Origin: Pseudomonas crudilactis
Lineage (GTDB): Bacteria > Pseudomonadota > Gammaproteobacteria > Pseudomonadales > Pseudomonadaceae
NCBI RefSeq assembly: GCF_013433315.1
Contig: NZ_WXVV01000003.1
Location: forward strand, 218,530-282,529
DNA: 64,000 bases
Direction of reading: 5' to 3'
Part shown: piece after piece, positions 8,861-18,761 of the stretch
How the letters are laid out: each line of letters begins with the position of its first letter
How positions within the stretch are numbered: the stretch's first letter is position 1
Notes under the pieces: model-generated
Database searches by the model: none
What the model saw: only the letters and a program-made list of their open reading frames with translations
What the model was told of the DNA's origin: nothing
Position numbers and translations under genes: made by a program

Positions 8861-10855
8861 ATGTCGCCTCGTTCGCAATTCAATGGCCGGGTCCGGCAGC
8901 GCGGGGCGATCGGCTTGACGGCCGCGCTGACTCTCGGCCTGGCGCTGGTGTGCATGGTACTGGTGGTCGACAGCGGTCGTTTGTACATGGAGCAACGGCG
9001 CTTGCAGCGGGTGGTCGATGTCGCCGCGCTGGAGGCCATATCGCGCGGTGGCGATTGCCTGCCCGGCGGCAACGCCACGGCCAACAGTTACGCCACGGCA
9101 AGTGCGGCGCGCAACAGTTTTACCGTTGAGCAGGGCACGACTCTGACGGTGACCTGCGGCACCGTACAAACCGGCGGTGACAACCTGCGTGTGTTCAGCG
9201 CCCAAGCCAGCAAGAAAGAAGCCATCAGCGTGGTTGCCACCCGGGTGGTGCCGACCAGTGTGGCCGCCGCGCTTTACGCAATGTTTTCGCCGGGCAGCGT
9301 GTCACCCACCACGCTTCTGCGCGCTACAGCCGTCGGCGCCTCCACCATACTGCCGCCTCAGGCCCAATTGACCATCGGTACCACTCTGGTCACCATCGAT
9401 GCGAGTAAGTCCGCGGCCCTTAACGCGATCTGGGGGGGAATGCTCGGCGGCAACCTGAATCTCAGCGTCGCCGGATGGCAGGGGCTGGTGGACTCCAATA
9501 TCAACCTGCTTGGTTACCTCAATCAACTGGCGCTCGATATCAGCCTGGACGCCGGCAACTACACCCAACTGCTAGGCAAGAACATCAAGATCGGCCAACT
9601 GATCGACACCGCTATTACCGTGCTGACCAAGGGCGGCACCACTACCAGTGTGGCGGTCGACGGTTTGCTCGGGTTGAAGGCCGGGGTCGGCAGTACCGAA
9701 GTGGCGCTTGGACAATTGCTGCAGTTGCAGACCGGGGCGACGTCCGCAGCGTTGAATGCCAATCTCCAGGTGTTTCAGTTGCTTGAAGCCGTCGTGCAAG
9801 TGGCCAACAGTCAGAACGCGTTGGTGGTGTCAGCGCCGCTGAATATTCCGGGGCTGGTCAATGGTTCGGTCAAGACCAGAGTCATCGAGCCGCCGCAACT
9901 CTCGGCACTCGGTAACCCTGTGCTGGCCAAGGCCGACCCCATGGGGCCCAACCGCATCTACGTGAAGACCGCGCAGGTGCGCACCTTGATCTCACTGAAC
10001 CTGCCGGTGCTGTCCAATGTGGCCGGGCTCGCCAGTGCCATTGTCAGTACACCGCTGGTGGGCGGGCTGACCGATACCCTGAACAACCTGCTGCACTTGA
10101 ACATCGCCGGCACATTGAACTCGTTGTTGTGCACGCTGGGCGGTACCTGTCAGCGCACCCATTTACAGATTCTTCCGACGTCGCGCATCGACATCCTCCT
10201 GGAGGCCGCTGCCGCCGATAGTCACGTCACGGATTTCAACTGCCTGAGCGACGCCAGCCGAAGCCTGACTACCCAGACCAACTCCTCGCTGGTCAAGCTC
10301 AAGGTCGGCAAAATCGATCCTGCCAATGCTTTTTCATCCGCAACGGATGTCACGGTAGAGCCGTTGGCGCTGATCGATGTCGGGGTCATCACCTGCACTA
10401 TTCCCTTGTTGGGACTGGGTGCGGCGACCTGCGATCTCAACTCGCGCAAACCGTTCTACGGCGGTGGCCTTGGCGTGAAGGTCGACACCTCGGTGGCCAG
10501 TACCCAGAACATCCACACCTACAACCAGCCTCCGGAAATAAAGCAAACGCCGCTGACCTACAGCTTCGGTACACAAGGCGTGGTCAACAGCCTCAAAGGC
10601 ACATTGAGTGGCGTTCAGGTCCAGGCATACAAACCCACCGGTTCGAGCCTGTTGGGTGGCCTGCTGACTACGACCGCCGACGTGCTGGCCAGCGTCAACA
10701 ACACGCTGGGCGTGGTCATCGATAACCTGCTCAGTCCGGTGCTTGACCCGATTCTCGACAGCTTGCTCAACCTCCTCGGCATCACGCTGAACAAAGTCGA
10801 TGTCGGTGCCAATCTCAGTTGCCGGCCAGCCGGCCAACCGACACTGGTGATCTAG
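8861..10855 (+). CDS. tadG: TadG-like Flp pilus pseudopilin/anchor protein
   Basis: A 664-residue protein with a TadE/TadG-type N-terminus: RQRGAIGLTAALTLGLALVCMVLVVDSGRLYMEQRRLQRVVD, a single membrane helix at about residues 13-35, then a long periplasmic domain with repeated AALNAN/LLGLNL-type hydrophobic patterns. TadG proteins are minor components or anchors of the Flp pilus machine. The start at 8861 has AAGGAG seven bases upstream. In the P. aeruginosa locus tadG follows the tad operon; here it sits on the other side of pprA. Its TAG stop shares bases with the convergent pprA stop. Middle sequence is low in recognisable motifs. Confidence 0.82.
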   Translation: MSPRSQFNGRVRQRGAIGLTAALTLGLALVCMVLVVDSGRLYMEQRRLQRVVDVAALEAISRGGDCLPGGNATANSYATASAARNSFTVEQGTTLTVTCGTVQTGGDNLRVFSAQASKKEAISVVATRVVPTSVAAALYAMFSPGSVSPTTLLRATAVGASTILPPQAQLTIGTTLVTIDASKSAALNAIWGGMLGGNLNLSVAGWQGLVDSNINLLGYLNQLALDISLDAGNYTQLLGKNIKIGQLIDTAITVLTKGGTTTSVAVDGLLGLKAGVGSTEVALGQLLQLQTGATSAALNANLQVFQLLEAVVQVANSQNALVVSAPLNIPGLVNGSVKTRVIEPPQLSALGNPVLAKADPMGPNRIYVKTAQVRTLISLNLPVLSNVAGLASAIVSTPLVGGLTDTLNNLLHLNIAGTLNSLLCTLGGTCQRTHLQILPTSRIDILLEAAAADSHVTDFNCLSDASRSLTTQTNSSLVKLKVGKIDPANAFSSATDVTVEPLALIDVGVITCTIPLLGLGAATCDLNSRKPFYGGGLGVKVDTSVASTQNIHTYNQPPEIKQTPLTYSFGTQGVVNSLKGTLSGVQVQAYKPTGSSLLGGLLTTTADVLASVNNTLGVVIDNLLSPVLDPILDSLLNLLGITLNKVDVGANLSCRPAGQPTLVI

Positions 10856-13590
10856 GGGGCGTTCAGCGCAATCGGCAGTTCGATGCAGAACCGCGCACCC
10901 TCCTCGCCGTTGCGCACGCTCAGGCGCCCGCCCATGTTGTCGATGATGCCGTAGCTCACCGACAAGCCCAGACCGGTGCCGACACCGACCGGTTTGGTGG
11001 TGAAGAATGGCTCGAAAATACGCTCCAGCAGGCGAGGGTCAATGCCGCCCCCGTTGTCCTCGACCCACAGCCGCACCACGTGCTCATCGCACTCGGCATG
11101 CACGGCGATCCACGGCTGAAAGTCGCGATCGGCCTCGCGCCTGGCGAGCAAGGCATCGCGGGCATTGACCATCAGGTTGATCAGCACTTGCTCGAGCTGA
11201 TCGACGTAACCGCGCACCTGCACCTGGAAACAGGCTTCCTTGATTCGCAGCTCGACGCCTTTGCCGCGCAGGCCTTCCGACAACAGCGACAGGGTGCCTT
11301 CGATCGCATCCAGAGGATTGAATGGATGCTGTTCGACTTCCGAGCGGCGGCCGAACACGCGCATGTGATCCACTACCCGAGCGGCCCGTTGTACCTGGGC
11401 GTCAATGCGTTTGAGTTTGTCGGTCAGATAGTCGATCTGCACATCGCCATTGCCCAAGCGTTTGAGCACATTGACGATGGCCATGCGCATCACGTTCAGC
11501 GGTTGATTGATCTCATGGGCAAGACCTGTAGCCATCTCGCCGAGGGTGGCCATTTTCGCGCTTTGTGTCAGTTGTTGTTGGGAGCGCCGCACCTGCGTGT
11601 TATCTCGGCCCACCGCCTGCACCTCAAGCAGGCACCCGTGTTCATCGAACACCCCTCGATCCGACCAGACCCACCACGCATGTTCGCGACCGGGCAGGCG
11701 CAGATTGATTTCAGCAGTGCTCACCGGCTGTTCCGGGGTCAGTTGCGCCAAGCGCTCAACGAATGCCTGGCGCTGTTCGTCGGACATCCAGCTGCCCAGA
11801 TTCACTCCGGGCAATTGCGCGGCCGTACACTCCAGATAATCCGCCAGTGGCCGGTTGCCGAAGGTCAGGGTCAGGTCGGGACGATAGCGACAAATCATCG
11901 CCGGCGAATCTTCCACCAGCATCCGGTAACGTTCCTCGCTGGCCTTGACCTGCTCGGCGGCGAGGGTCGCTTCGGTGACGTCCAGCCACAACCCCACCAC
12001 TTCCACGGGCAGACCGAGATCGTTGCGCAGCAACTTGGCCTCGTCGAGCAGCCAGTGCGCATGGCCTTGGCGATCGAGTACCCGATAGCGTGCGCTCACC
12101 GAGCCTTCGCGCAGTAACTGGCGGGTGCGTTCGAAATAGCCTGGGCGGTCATCCGGGTGTATGTGTTCCACCAGTCGGCCATCGGCGCAGTCGGCGAGAC
12201 TCCAGCCCAGCAGGGGTTGCAGGCTGGCGCTGAAAAACGTCGGTTGCAAAGCCCCTTCAACGTAGCGCTGCACGTAGATCACCGCCGGGGAACTGGCAAT
12301 CAGATTATCCAGCCGTGCATGGGCGGTGGCGGCCTGTTGCTGCTGGTGCTTGATGTCGCTGATGTCGAGCATGAACCCGACCAGGCGTCGTTCGGCGCCG
12401 ATGCCCAGCGACTGGCCTTGCAGGCGATACCACTGCGGCAACGGTTGCTCATCGAGTTGCCAGCGCACACACAATTGCAGTGGCGTGCCGTCGTCTTGCA
12501 GGGCTTGCAGACGACTGCGCAGTTCATCTCGATCGGCGGGATGCACGCGGCCGAACCATTCCTGAATCGGTACCCGCGCGGCGTGCAAACCGAGGTTGTC
12601 GGCCAGCGTCGGAGCCAACTGCACGTCGGCGCTCGCGCTGCTGACTTCCCACCACCCGCTGCCGAGCAACGCTTGCAGACTCTGCAAACGTTCCAGTTGC
12701 TGATGATGGCGATGCTCGCGCAAGCGTTCCAGCAAGGGCGCGGCCACGGCAGCGGCCATCAACAGCCAATCGTGATCGCTCAGATCCGGTGCCTGCTGCT
12801 GTGCGTCACAGCCGGCGCACAGCAGCCACGCCGCCACGCCCTGGGCATCGCGGTAGGGCACGGCGAAGCCTTCGTTCGGGCCAAACAGCGTACTCAGGCG
12901 TGGCTGCTCTGCGGCTCGCAAACGTTGCGGTAATGCACCGTTCAGGCTGTCGAGGCCCGTGCCCAATGGCTGTTGATCACGCCATACCTGCGGCGCATTG
13001 AGCGTCGCGTAATGCTGATGAATCTGCCAACCCTGACCTTGCTCGTCGAGCAGCGCCACGGCCACACACGGAATGTGCAAATGCTGGCTCAAGCGTTGCA
13101 ACTGTTCGCCCAGCACCTGGGGCAGGCGCGCAAGGCTGCCCAGGCGCAACTGGTCGCGGATCTGCGTGGCCAGCCACTGGCATTGTTCGCGGCTGCGTGC
13201 CTGACGACGATCGCTGAGCAAGTCACCGATGTCCAGCAACTGTAAAAGCCAGCCGTCACCCTGCGGCTGTACCCAGCCACGCAGGTGCAACGGTGGGCCA
13301 GTGAGGCTGAAAAAATCGAGGTCGAGCAACTGACTTTGCCAGTCGACGGGATTGCCCTCCAGGGCGAGGCTGTTATGGGGCAACACATATTCCAGCAAAT
13401 GCGCGGGATGGCTGCCGGATATCCGCGGCGCCAGCACATGGCGCAACGGCCCGCTCAGGTGATTGACGTGACCGTCGCCATCCAGATACAGCTGCAAACC
13501 GACGCTCGACACCACAGGGCTGTCCGTCGGCCGGACCGTGTCGGCGTGTCGATTGAGCAGGCGACCGAACAACTTGTCACCGGAACTCAA
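10852..13590 (-). CDS. pprA: PprA-like multi-PAS sensor histidine kinase
   Basis: A 912-residue soluble-looking sensor kinase without clear membrane helices. From the N-terminus: a short PAS-like region, a GAF-like domain (about 150-310), three PAS modules ([30 protein letters not shown] and [29 protein letters not shown]), a HisKA domain with phospho-acceptor His in [15 protein letters not shown], and an HATPase domain ([46 protein letters not shown]). By position and architecture it matches the PprA kinase that signals to PprB in P. aeruginosa to control Flp pili and adhesion. Its start overlaps the TadE-like stop by four bases, so both are cotranscribed. Confidence 0.85.
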   Translation of the reverse strand: MSSGDKLFGRLLNRHADTVRPTDSPVVSSVGLQLYLDGDGHVNHLSGPLRHVLAPRISGSHPAHLLEYVLPHNSLALEGNPVDWQSQLLDLDFFSLTGPPLHLRGWVQPQGDGWLLQLLDIGDLLSDRRQARSREQCQWLATQIRDQLRLGSLARLPQVLGEQLQRLSQHLHIPCVAVALLDEQGQGWQIHQHYATLNAPQVWRDQQPLGTGLDSLNGALPQRLRAAEQPRLSTLFGPNEGFAVPYRDAQGVAAWLLCAGCDAQQQAPDLSDHDWLLMAAAVAAPLLERLREHRHHQQLERLQSLQALLGSGWWEVSSASADVQLAPTLADNLGLHAARVPIQEWFGRVHPADRDELRSRLQALQDDGTPLQLCVRWQLDEQPLPQWYRLQGQSLGIGAERRLVGFMLDISDIKHQQQQAATAHARLDNLIASSPAVIYVQRYVEGALQPTFFSASLQPLLGWSLADCADGRLVEHIHPDDRPGYFERTRQLLREGSVSARYRVLDRQGHAHWLLDEAKLLRNDLGLPVEVVGLWLDVTEATLAAEQVKASEERYRMLVEDSPAMICRYRPDLTLTFGNRPLADYLECTAAQLPGVNLGSWMSDEQRQAFVERLAQLTPEQPVSTAEINLRLPGREHAWWVWSDRGVFDEHGCLLEVQAVGRDNTQVRRSQQQLTQSAKMATLGEMATGLAHEINQPLNVMRMAIVNVLKRLGNGDVQIDYLTDKLKRIDAQVQRAARVVDHMRVFGRRSEVEQHPFNPLDAIEGTLSLLSEGLRGKGVELRIKEACFQVQVRGYVDQLEQVLINLMVNARDALLARREADRDFQPWIAVHAECDEHVVRLWVEDNGGGIDPRLLERIFEPFFTTKPVGVGTGLGLSVSYGIIDNMGGRLSVRNGEEGARFCIELPIALNAP

Positions 13591-14027
13591 AATTGCAGGC
13601 TCGACGAGGCGCGCAGTGTCGCAGGCAGGCGCGGTACCGAGCCGATTCCCGGCAACACCAGAAACGGCAGCGCCTGATTCAATTTGCTGGTGGGATAGTT
13701 GATGGTCACGGTCAACACGCCACCGACATAGGTAATGCTGCTATCGGTGGTGGCGTTGAAGTTCAAGGCACCGGGCAGCCAGGCCAGTTGCCGGCTCAGT
13801 TCGGCTCGGGCAGCGGCCGTGACCGCGCTGGAGTAATTGGCGCTGGCCGGATCCAGCGCGACGCTGCGGCGCACTGCCACGGCGGTGGACTCATTGAATG
13901 ACTGCATTAACAGCAGCGGCAGGCTGTAGCTGACCAGGCCATAAAACACGGCGAAGAAGACGATGAACACCAACGCGAATTCGATAGCGACGGCGCCTTT
14001 TTGCTTGCGGGGGAGGCCGGATTTCAT
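13587..14027 (-). CDS. TadE-like Flp pseudopilin
   Basis: About 146 residues. The N-terminus RKQKGAVAIEFALVFIVFFAVFYGLVSYSLPLLL is the TadE signature: a prepilin-peptidase site between Gly and Ala, Glu at +5 and a hydrophobic stalk. The extracellular part has QSFNESTAVAVRRSVALDP typical of TadE pseudopilins. TadE is processed by the dedicated peptidase and needed for Flp pilus biogenesis. The ATG at 14027 was chosen; a GTG eight codons upstream (14051) is possible, as neither has a strong ribosome site. It overlaps pprA by four bases. Confidence 0.85.
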   Translation of the reverse strand: MKSGLPRKQKGAVAIEFALVFIVFFAVFYGLVSYSLPLLLMQSFNESTAVAVRRSVALDPASANYSSAVTAAARAELSRQLAWLPGALNFNATTDSSITYVGGVLTVTINYPTSKLNQALPFLVLPGIGSVPRLPATLRASSSLQF

Positions 14028-14102
14028 GAGTGCGTCTACCCTGACATTCACTACGTAATATCAGCATAGAATCATTCGGCCAAAACGGACGTTTTTTACC
14101 GC

Positions 14103-14573
14103 ATGCACAGCTTTGTCCTACTGATCTGGCTGACGCTATGCGCGGCACAGGATGCCCGGCAGCGGCATATCAGCAACAGCCTTACTTTGGGAGCAGGCGC
14201 ATTGGCAGCGCTGTATTTACTGCTCAATGGTCACAGCTGGCTTGGCGCCGATGTCATTCATAGTGGATGGGCCGTACTGCTGGCTCTGACGTTGTCCCTT
14301 CCTGGTTATATCCTGAAACGATTCGGCGCGGGCGATGTGAAATTAATGACAGCCTTGGCGCTGGCGACAGACGGCACAATCCTGCTCGGCGCGTTTGCCG
14401 GCGCCGCGCTGTCCAGCGCGCTCTGGCTCCTGCTCGTGCCAAAACTCTGGCTGCATATGAGTCAACGGCTTAGAGAATATCTTCGATATTTCGGGCCAGA
14501 TGCGTCAAAAAAGCTGCCATTTGCACCGTTCGTGCTGATTGGAACCTGTGTGACGTTGTATTGGATCCATTAG
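14103..14573 (+). CDS. fppA: Flp prepilin peptidase FppA (A24A family, TadV/CpaA)
   Basis: A 156-residue integral membrane aspartic protease. The two catalytic aspartates are recognisable: Asp17 in CAAQDARQRHISN and Asp78 in the GAGDVKLM motif (GxGDxKL signature). Four to five hydrophobic segments fit the short TadV/CpaA class that lacks the methyltransferase domain. It cleaves the Flp pilin and the TadE/TadG-type pseudopilins encoded nearby. Divergent from the TadE-like gene with only 75 bp between starts, so the promoters are back to back. Confidence 0.9.
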   Translation: MHSFVLLIWLTLCAAQDARQRHISNSLTLGAGALAALYLLLNGHSWLGADVIHSGWAVLLALTLSLPGYILKRFGAGDVKLMTALALATDGTILLGAFAGAALSSALWLLLVPKLWLHMSQRLREYLRYFGPDASKKLPFAPFVLIGTCVTLYWIH

Positions 14574-14607
14574 TCGTCTCGTGCCACTACTGCTATGTAC
14601 ATAGTCG

Positions 14608-14625
14608 GAAAGTAGGTCTACTTTC
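14608..14625. promoter_or_regulatory. Perfect inverted repeat upstream of pprB
   Basis: GAAAGTAGGTCTACTTTC: two 8-bp arms around a GT centre, about 73 bp before the pprB start. The right half (tctactttc) recurs at 16374 upstream of the rcpC operon. Candidate operator for PprB autoregulation or another regulator; not proven. Confidence 0.45.
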
Positions 14626-14697
14626 AAATCAACGTTGTACAGCCTCGTGCTGTCAGTACAGGAACGGTCAGCCTTTGGCTTGGTCAGGGAGTGGCAA

Positions 14698-15471
14698 GTG
14701 AACAACCTAGCGTCTGCAATGAAGGTTCTGGTGGTCGACGATCAGCCGCTGATTGTCGAGGAGCTCTGCGAATTCCTCGAAAGCAGCGGCTACCGTTGCG
14801 TGCCTTGCGAATCGAGCAGGCAGGCAATCGAGCAATTCATTGAAGACCCTGCCATCGGTCTGGTGCTTTGTGATTTGCACATGCCGGACATGGATGGCAT
14901 AGAGCTGGTGCAGGAACTGCAGCGGCTGTCTGGCAAACATCGAGCGTTCGAGGCCATCATGCTCACCGGTCGCGCCGACAAGCAGGACGTGATCAAGGCG
15001 TTGCGCGCCGGGATTGCCGATTACTACCAGAAGCCGATTGATCTGGACGAGTTGCTTGAAGGTTTGCAGCGCCAGGAAGCGGCCTTGCAGGAGCGGCAGA
15101 AAACCCTGCATCTGGGGCACCTGAATCAAAAGCTGCAATACCTGTCGGAGTCCATCGACGACCTCTATCAGGATCTCGACAAAGTCCGTCGCGGGCCTTC
15201 GCCGGTGATACACGAGGTACCGGGTGATGGGGAGGTTGTGGAGATCCCGGCGATCTTCAACCAGTTGTCGCCACGTCAGCTTGATGTCGCGCGGTTGGTA
15301 GGCAAAGGACAGACCAACTATCAGATCGCCTGCGAATTGGGGATTACTGAGAACACGGTAAAACTTTATGTTTCCCAGGTCCTGCGCCTGACGCACATGC
15401 ATAACCGCACCCAATTGGCACTGGCGTTGTCACCGGGCAATCCTGGCCGTCAGCGCGTGACTGCACACTGA
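14698..15471 (+). CDS. pprB: PprB-like response regulator with LuxR-type HTH
   Basis: A 257-residue two-component regulator. The receiver domain has the acidic pair Asp14/Asp15 (VLVVDDQP), phospho-acceptor Asp59 in VLCDLHMPDMDG and the conserved Lys in YYQKPIDLDE. A central coiled stretch leads to a C-terminal LuxR/NarL helix-turn-helix (LSPRQLDVARLVGKGQTNYQIACELGITENTVKLYVSQVL). In P. aeruginosa PprB activates Flp pilus and other adhesin genes. The GTG at 14698 has AGGGAG six bases upstream and is preferred over a TTG further up or an internal ATG at 14719. Partner of the PprA-like kinase nearby. Confidence 0.87.
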   Translation: MNNLASAMKVLVVDDQPLIVEELCEFLESSGYRCVPCESSRQAIEQFIEDPAIGLVLCDLHMPDMDGIELVQELQRLSGKHRAFEAIMLTGRADKQDVIKALRAGIADYYQKPIDLDELLEGLQRQEAALQERQKTLHLGHLNQKLQYLSESIDDLYQDLDKVRRGPSPVIHEVPGDGEVVEIPAIFNQLSPRQLDVARLVGKGQTNYQIACELGITENTVKLYVSQVLRLTHMHNRTQLALALSPGNPGRQRVTAH

Positions 15472-15499
15472 CCTCCGGTGCTCCCGGTGTTCTGCGCAA

Positions 15500-15916
15500 T
15501 CAGCCACCGCGAACGCTGTTGGCCTTCTGCTTGGGAAACAGGTTGTCCAGGGTTTCCAGCAAGCGCACGTGATAGATCGGTTTGCGGAACAGATCCAGTA
15601 CCTGCAGACGCAGCATGTCGCTGACATCCTCCATGTCCGCATGACCGGAAGTGACGATCACCGGCAAATGCTGGCGCGAGGTGTGTTCGCGCAGACGCTT
15701 GATCAGCGACATGCCGCTTTCCTCCGGCATGCGCAGATCAGTGATCACCAAAGCGATATCGGGATGGCGGGTGAGATGATGAAGCGCGAGCTTCACCGAC
15801 GTGGCGGTATGACAGGTGAAGCCTTCGCCCTCCAGCAACTCCGCAAGCTCCAGCAGTGCGTCCTCCTCATCGTCGACGAGGAGCAACTGCTGGCGTGGAG
15901 TGTGTGGAGAGTTCAT
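15500..15916 (-). CDS. Stand-alone receiver-domain response regulator
   Basis: A 138-residue protein that is only a CheY-like receiver: acidic pair Asp15/Asp16 (LLLVDDEED), phospho-acceptor Asp60 in VITDLRMPEESGMS, conserved Thr/Ser in VIVTSGHAD and Lys in LFRKPIYHV. No output domain follows. It may act as a phosphate sink or as an intermediate between the PprA-like kinase and PprB, since it lies inside the Tad locus, between pprB and flp. That role is inference. It converges on pprB with a 28-bp gap and shares its direction with flp, 71 bp upstream. Confidence 0.85.
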   Translation of the reverse strand: MNSPHTPRQQLLLVDDEEDALLELAELLEGEGFTCHTATSVKLALHHLTRHPDIALVITDLRMPEESGMSLIKRLREHTSRQHLPVIVTSGHADMEDVSDMLRLQVLDLFRKPIYHVRLLETLDNLFPKQKANSVRGG

Positions 15917-15987
15917 AGGCAACACCTGCAATGGACTGAGTGCTGACGGTAGAACCCAATGGCCGCATTGACAAGTATCGGGTCCGA

Positions 15988-16206
15988 TCAGCTGCCGGTG
16001 ACGGCGGGTGTCAGCGCAGTCTGGATAGCAGTCAGAATCCTGGTGACCTGAGTGCCGATGCCGTTACCGAATGCAGCAATCACCAGCGCTACGAGACCGA
16101 CCACCAGCGCGTACTCGATAGCCGAGGCGCCTTCGGTGTCTTTGGCCAGGCCTTTGAAGAACGCGATCTCGGATTTGATTTTCGCAACAACGCGGGAATA
16201 CGACAT
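15988..16206 (-). CDS. flp: Flp type IVb pilin
   Basis: A 72-residue prepilin. The leader ends KDTEG26 and the mature protein begins ASAIEYALVVGLVALVIAAFG, with the Flp signature Glu31-Tyr32 in the hydrophobic stalk. The known role is the major subunit of the Flp pilus, exported and assembled by the Tad machine after cleavage by FppA. The start at 16206 was chosen for the ideal AAGGAG seven bases upstream; an in-frame start 7 codons earlier lacks this. It is transcribed away from rcpC, with a 335-bp divergent regulatory region between them. Confidence 0.93.
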   Translation of the reverse strand: MSYSRVVAKIKSEIAFFKGLAKDTEGASAIEYALVVGLVALVIAAFGNGIGTQVTRILTAIQTALTPAVTGS

Positions 16207-16541
16207 GAGAATTCTCCTTGAGCGCACCAGGCGTTACGCGTTCGCAACATGATTTCCCTGTGCCAGCATCAGCATTGTCGGCATTCCTCGACCCTACAAC
16301 TGTAAGAACGGATTAACACCTAAGTAGTACTCAGCGATAAAACGCAAAAAAACCACGTTTGGCGCTTTAGGCCTCTACTTTCGTTGGATATTTCGGCCTT
16401 CGTAATGGCGTTTTGTTCGGCCTGCGCTACCGTCAAATAGCGAAATAGTTACTTGTTCATAGCTGCCTGATTGCGAATTTGTCTCGATGGAACCACGGGT
16501 CATTGCAAAAGACACAACGCAGCGGGAAAGGGAGAGCCGTC
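16207..16541. promoter_or_regulatory. Divergent flp / rcpC control region
   Basis: A 335-bp gene-free region that is AT-richer than its surroundings. It must hold the promoters of flp (left) and the rcpC-tad operon (right). A tctactttc half-site at 16374-16382 matches half of the palindrome upstream of pprB. No canonical sigma-70 promoter stands out with confidence. Confidence 0.5.
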
Positions 16542-17489
16542 ATGAACAGTCGCGTTACTTTAGGCTTGGCCGGATTGTTCTTGCTGGGTGCCATCGTCGC
16601 CGGATATTGGGGGCTCACCTTGAGCCGTCAGCCGGTTGCCGAACCGGCCACAGCACCGGTCGCCGTTGCCGTCGTACCACCGTCCGCGGAACCTGCGCCA
16701 GTCGAAGATCCTACCCGCCAACCGGTGGTAGTGCTGCTGCGCGACATTGCGCCGTTCGTGACAATCACGGCTGCCGATGTGGCGGTGGAAAAACTGCGCA
16801 CCGCGCCCGCCGGCAGCCTCGGCACCGTCGATCAGGTGGTCGGTCGTACAGCGTGGCGGCCCTTGAGCGCCGGCAGTTGGCTGAGCGAAGAAAGCTTCGA
16901 ACCCGGCAGCCGACTGTCCCGGATGATCCGCCCCGGTGAACGGGCGCTGGCCGTGGCGGTGGATGAAGTGATCAACGCCGGCGGCCAACTCGCGCCCGGC
17001 GATTACGTCGACGTGCTGCTGTTTTTGCGCAAGGACGAAAACACCCCACAGGCCTCGGCGCAATTGGTCGTGCCAGCGGTCCGCGTGCTGGTGGTCGGCA
17101 GCCAGAGCGGCCTGACCAACGACGGCCAACCGGCCAGCCCGGCGCGCAGTGACGACGAACGCCTCAAACAAGAGCAGCAACGCATGGCCGCGCGCAGCGT
17201 GGTGCTCGCCGTGCCTGAAGCGTTGCTCAGCCGTTTGATGCTGGCGTCCGGCGCCGGTGTGTTGCGCCTCGCGGTGCGCAGTGCCGATGAACAGCAACTG
17301 GCGAAATACTGGGCCGGAGAAAACGACGCCGCCACCCGCCTCGATACACCGCGCCGTGACCTGCTCGAGTTCAGCCAGTTGTCCCTGAGGGCTCCCCCCA
17401 GAGTCATGGACGTGGCCGCTCAACCCGCCCCACGCAAAGCCACCGTGGAAGTGATTCGCGGTGCCGATACTGCACAACCCACTCCCTGA
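16542..17489 (+). CDS. rcpC: Flp pilus assembly protein RcpC/CpaB
   Basis: A 315-residue protein with one N-terminal membrane helix (VTLGLAGLFLLGAIVAGYWGL), an Ala/Pro/Val-rich linker, and a SAF-like domain (about 60-130: VVVLLRDIAPFVTITAADVAVEKL, then GRTAWRPLSAGSWLSEESF), followed by an RcpC domain (RMIRPGERALAVAVDEVINAGGQLAPGDYVDVLLFL). CpaB/RcpC proteins are periplasmic parts of the Tad secretion channel that work with the secretin. The ATG at 16542 has AAAGGGAG upstream; a longer frame lacks a site. First gene of the tad operon; 21 bp precede rcpA. Confidence 0.9.
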   Translation: MNSRVTLGLAGLFLLGAIVAGYWGLTLSRQPVAEPATAPVAVAVVPPSAEPAPVEDPTRQPVVVLLRDIAPFVTITAADVAVEKLRTAPAGSLGTVDQVVGRTAWRPLSAGSWLSEESFEPGSRLSRMIRPGERALAVAVDEVINAGGQLAPGDYVDVLLFLRKDENTPQASAQLVVPAVRVLVVGSQSGLTNDGQPASPARSDDERLKQEQQRMAARSVVLAVPEALLSRLMLASGAGVLRLAVRSADEQQLAKYWAGENDAATRLDTPRRDLLEFSQLSLRAPPRVMDVAAQPAPRKATVEVIRGADTAQPTP

Positions 17490-17510
17490 TTCGAGCAAGG
17501 ACGCCTTTAC

Positions 17511-18761
17511 ATGCGCACACGCTTTACGCCCCTGTTCAACGGCTTGTTTCGAGCCTCGCTGTTGAGCGTCGCCTCGATCGGCACTGCCGTCGCCGCCACC
17601 GGCAACTGCGCCGCGCTCGGCTCGTTGCCGGCGACACTGGAAGTCGGCGAAGGCCTGCAACAGGCACTGCAATCCCCCGTGGCGATCACTCGGGTGGCGG
17701 TGGGCGACCCGAAAATCGCCGATGTGCGCGTGACCGGTGATCAAGGCATCCTGCTGACCGGCGTCGCGCCAGGCGCCACTACGCTGATGATCTGGAGCGC
17801 CTGCGCCAGCGCGCCGCGCCAGAGCATGGTGTTCGTCCAGGGCAAGGCCAGTGCGGCGATGACCACGGTTTCCCTGCCGGCGACAGGTGATCCGACGTTG
17901 CCCTCGCAGGTGCAGACAGACATCCGCTTCGTCGAAGTCAGCCGGACCAAACTCAAAGAGGCCGGCACTTCAATCTACGGTAAAGGCTCGAACAACTTCC
18001 TGATCGGCGCTCCCGGCACGGTGCCGGGCACCGGCGTCAGACCGGGTACGGTGCCGATCATTGCGCCGAACATTCCCTTGGCCAACGACATGTTCAACAT
18101 CGTCTGGGGCGGTGGCAGCAGCAAATTCCTCGGCATCGTCAACGCGCTGGAAGGCAGCGGGTTCGCCTACACCCTGGCGCGGCCAAGCCTGGTGGCGTTG
18201 AGCGGGCAAAGCGCAAGCTTCCTTGCCGGCGGTGAAATTCCGATCCCGGTGCCCAGCGCCAACAGCAACAGCTACTCGATCGAATACAAGGAATTCGGTA
18301 TCCGCCTGACCCTGACACCGACGGTGGTCAGCAACGACCGCATCGCCCTCAAAGTCGCCCCGGAAGTCAGCGAACTGGACTACAACAATGGCGTGACCAT
18401 CGGCGGCACCACGGTGCCGGCGTTCACCATTCGCCGCACCGATACCAGCATCTCTCTGGCAGACGGAGAAAGCTTTGTCATCAGCGGTTTGATCAGCACC
18501 CGCAACGCCTCTGAAGTGAACAAATTCCCCGGCCTTGGCGACATCCCGGTGCTCGGTGCGTTCTTTCGCAATTCATCGATCAATCGCGAAGAGCGAGAGT
18601 TGCTGATGATCGTCACCCCGCATCTGGTGCAGCCACTGGCGGCCAATGCGCCGCTGCCGTCGCTGCCCGGGGAAAGACTGCGCAACTACGATCCGAACTG
18701 GTATCGCTTGTACTTCCTCGAAAACGGCAACTTCGATAAACGCAGCGGGTTATCGCAATGA
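17511..18761 (+). CDS. rcpA: Flp pilus outer membrane secretin RcpA/CpaC
   Basis: A 416-residue secretin. A signal peptide ends near residue 29 (SIGTAVAA), followed by an N-terminal T2SS/BON-like pilus domain (VGEGLQQALQSPVAITRVAVGDPKIADVRV) and the secretin C-domain with FLAGGEIPIPVPSANSNSYSIEYKEFGIRLTLTPTV and SFVISGLISTRNASEVNKFPGLGDIPVLGAFFR. It forms the outer-membrane pore through which the Flp pilus emerges. Its end overlaps tadZ by four bases. Slightly shorter than some CpaC proteins but all secretin landmarks are present. Confidence 0.93.
   Translation: MRTRFTPLFNGLFRASLLSVASIGTAVAATGNCAALGSLPATLEVGEGLQQALQSPVAITRVAVGDPKIADVRVTGDQGILLTGVAPGATTLMIWSACASAPRQSMVFVQGKASAAMTTVSLPATGDPTLPSQVQTDIRFVEVSRTKLKEAGTSIYGKGSNNFLIGAPGTVPGTGVRPGTVPIIAPNIPLANDMFNIVWGGGSSKFLGIVNALEGSGFAYTLARPSLVALSGQSASFLAGGEIPIPVPSANSNSYSIEYKEFGIRLTLTPTVVSNDRIALKVAPEVSELDYNNGVTIGGTTVPAFTIRRTDTSISLADGESFVISGLISTRNASEVNKFPGLGDIPVLGAFFRNSSINREERELLMIVTPHLVQPLAANAPLPSLPGERLRNYDPNWYRLYFLENGNFDKRSGLSQ

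Noticed and set aside
10819..12117. A 432-codon plus-strand frame opposite the pprA gene
   Set aside because: Its His/Gln-rich composition is typical of the antisense strand of high-GC genes; the kinase on the other strand has clear motifs.
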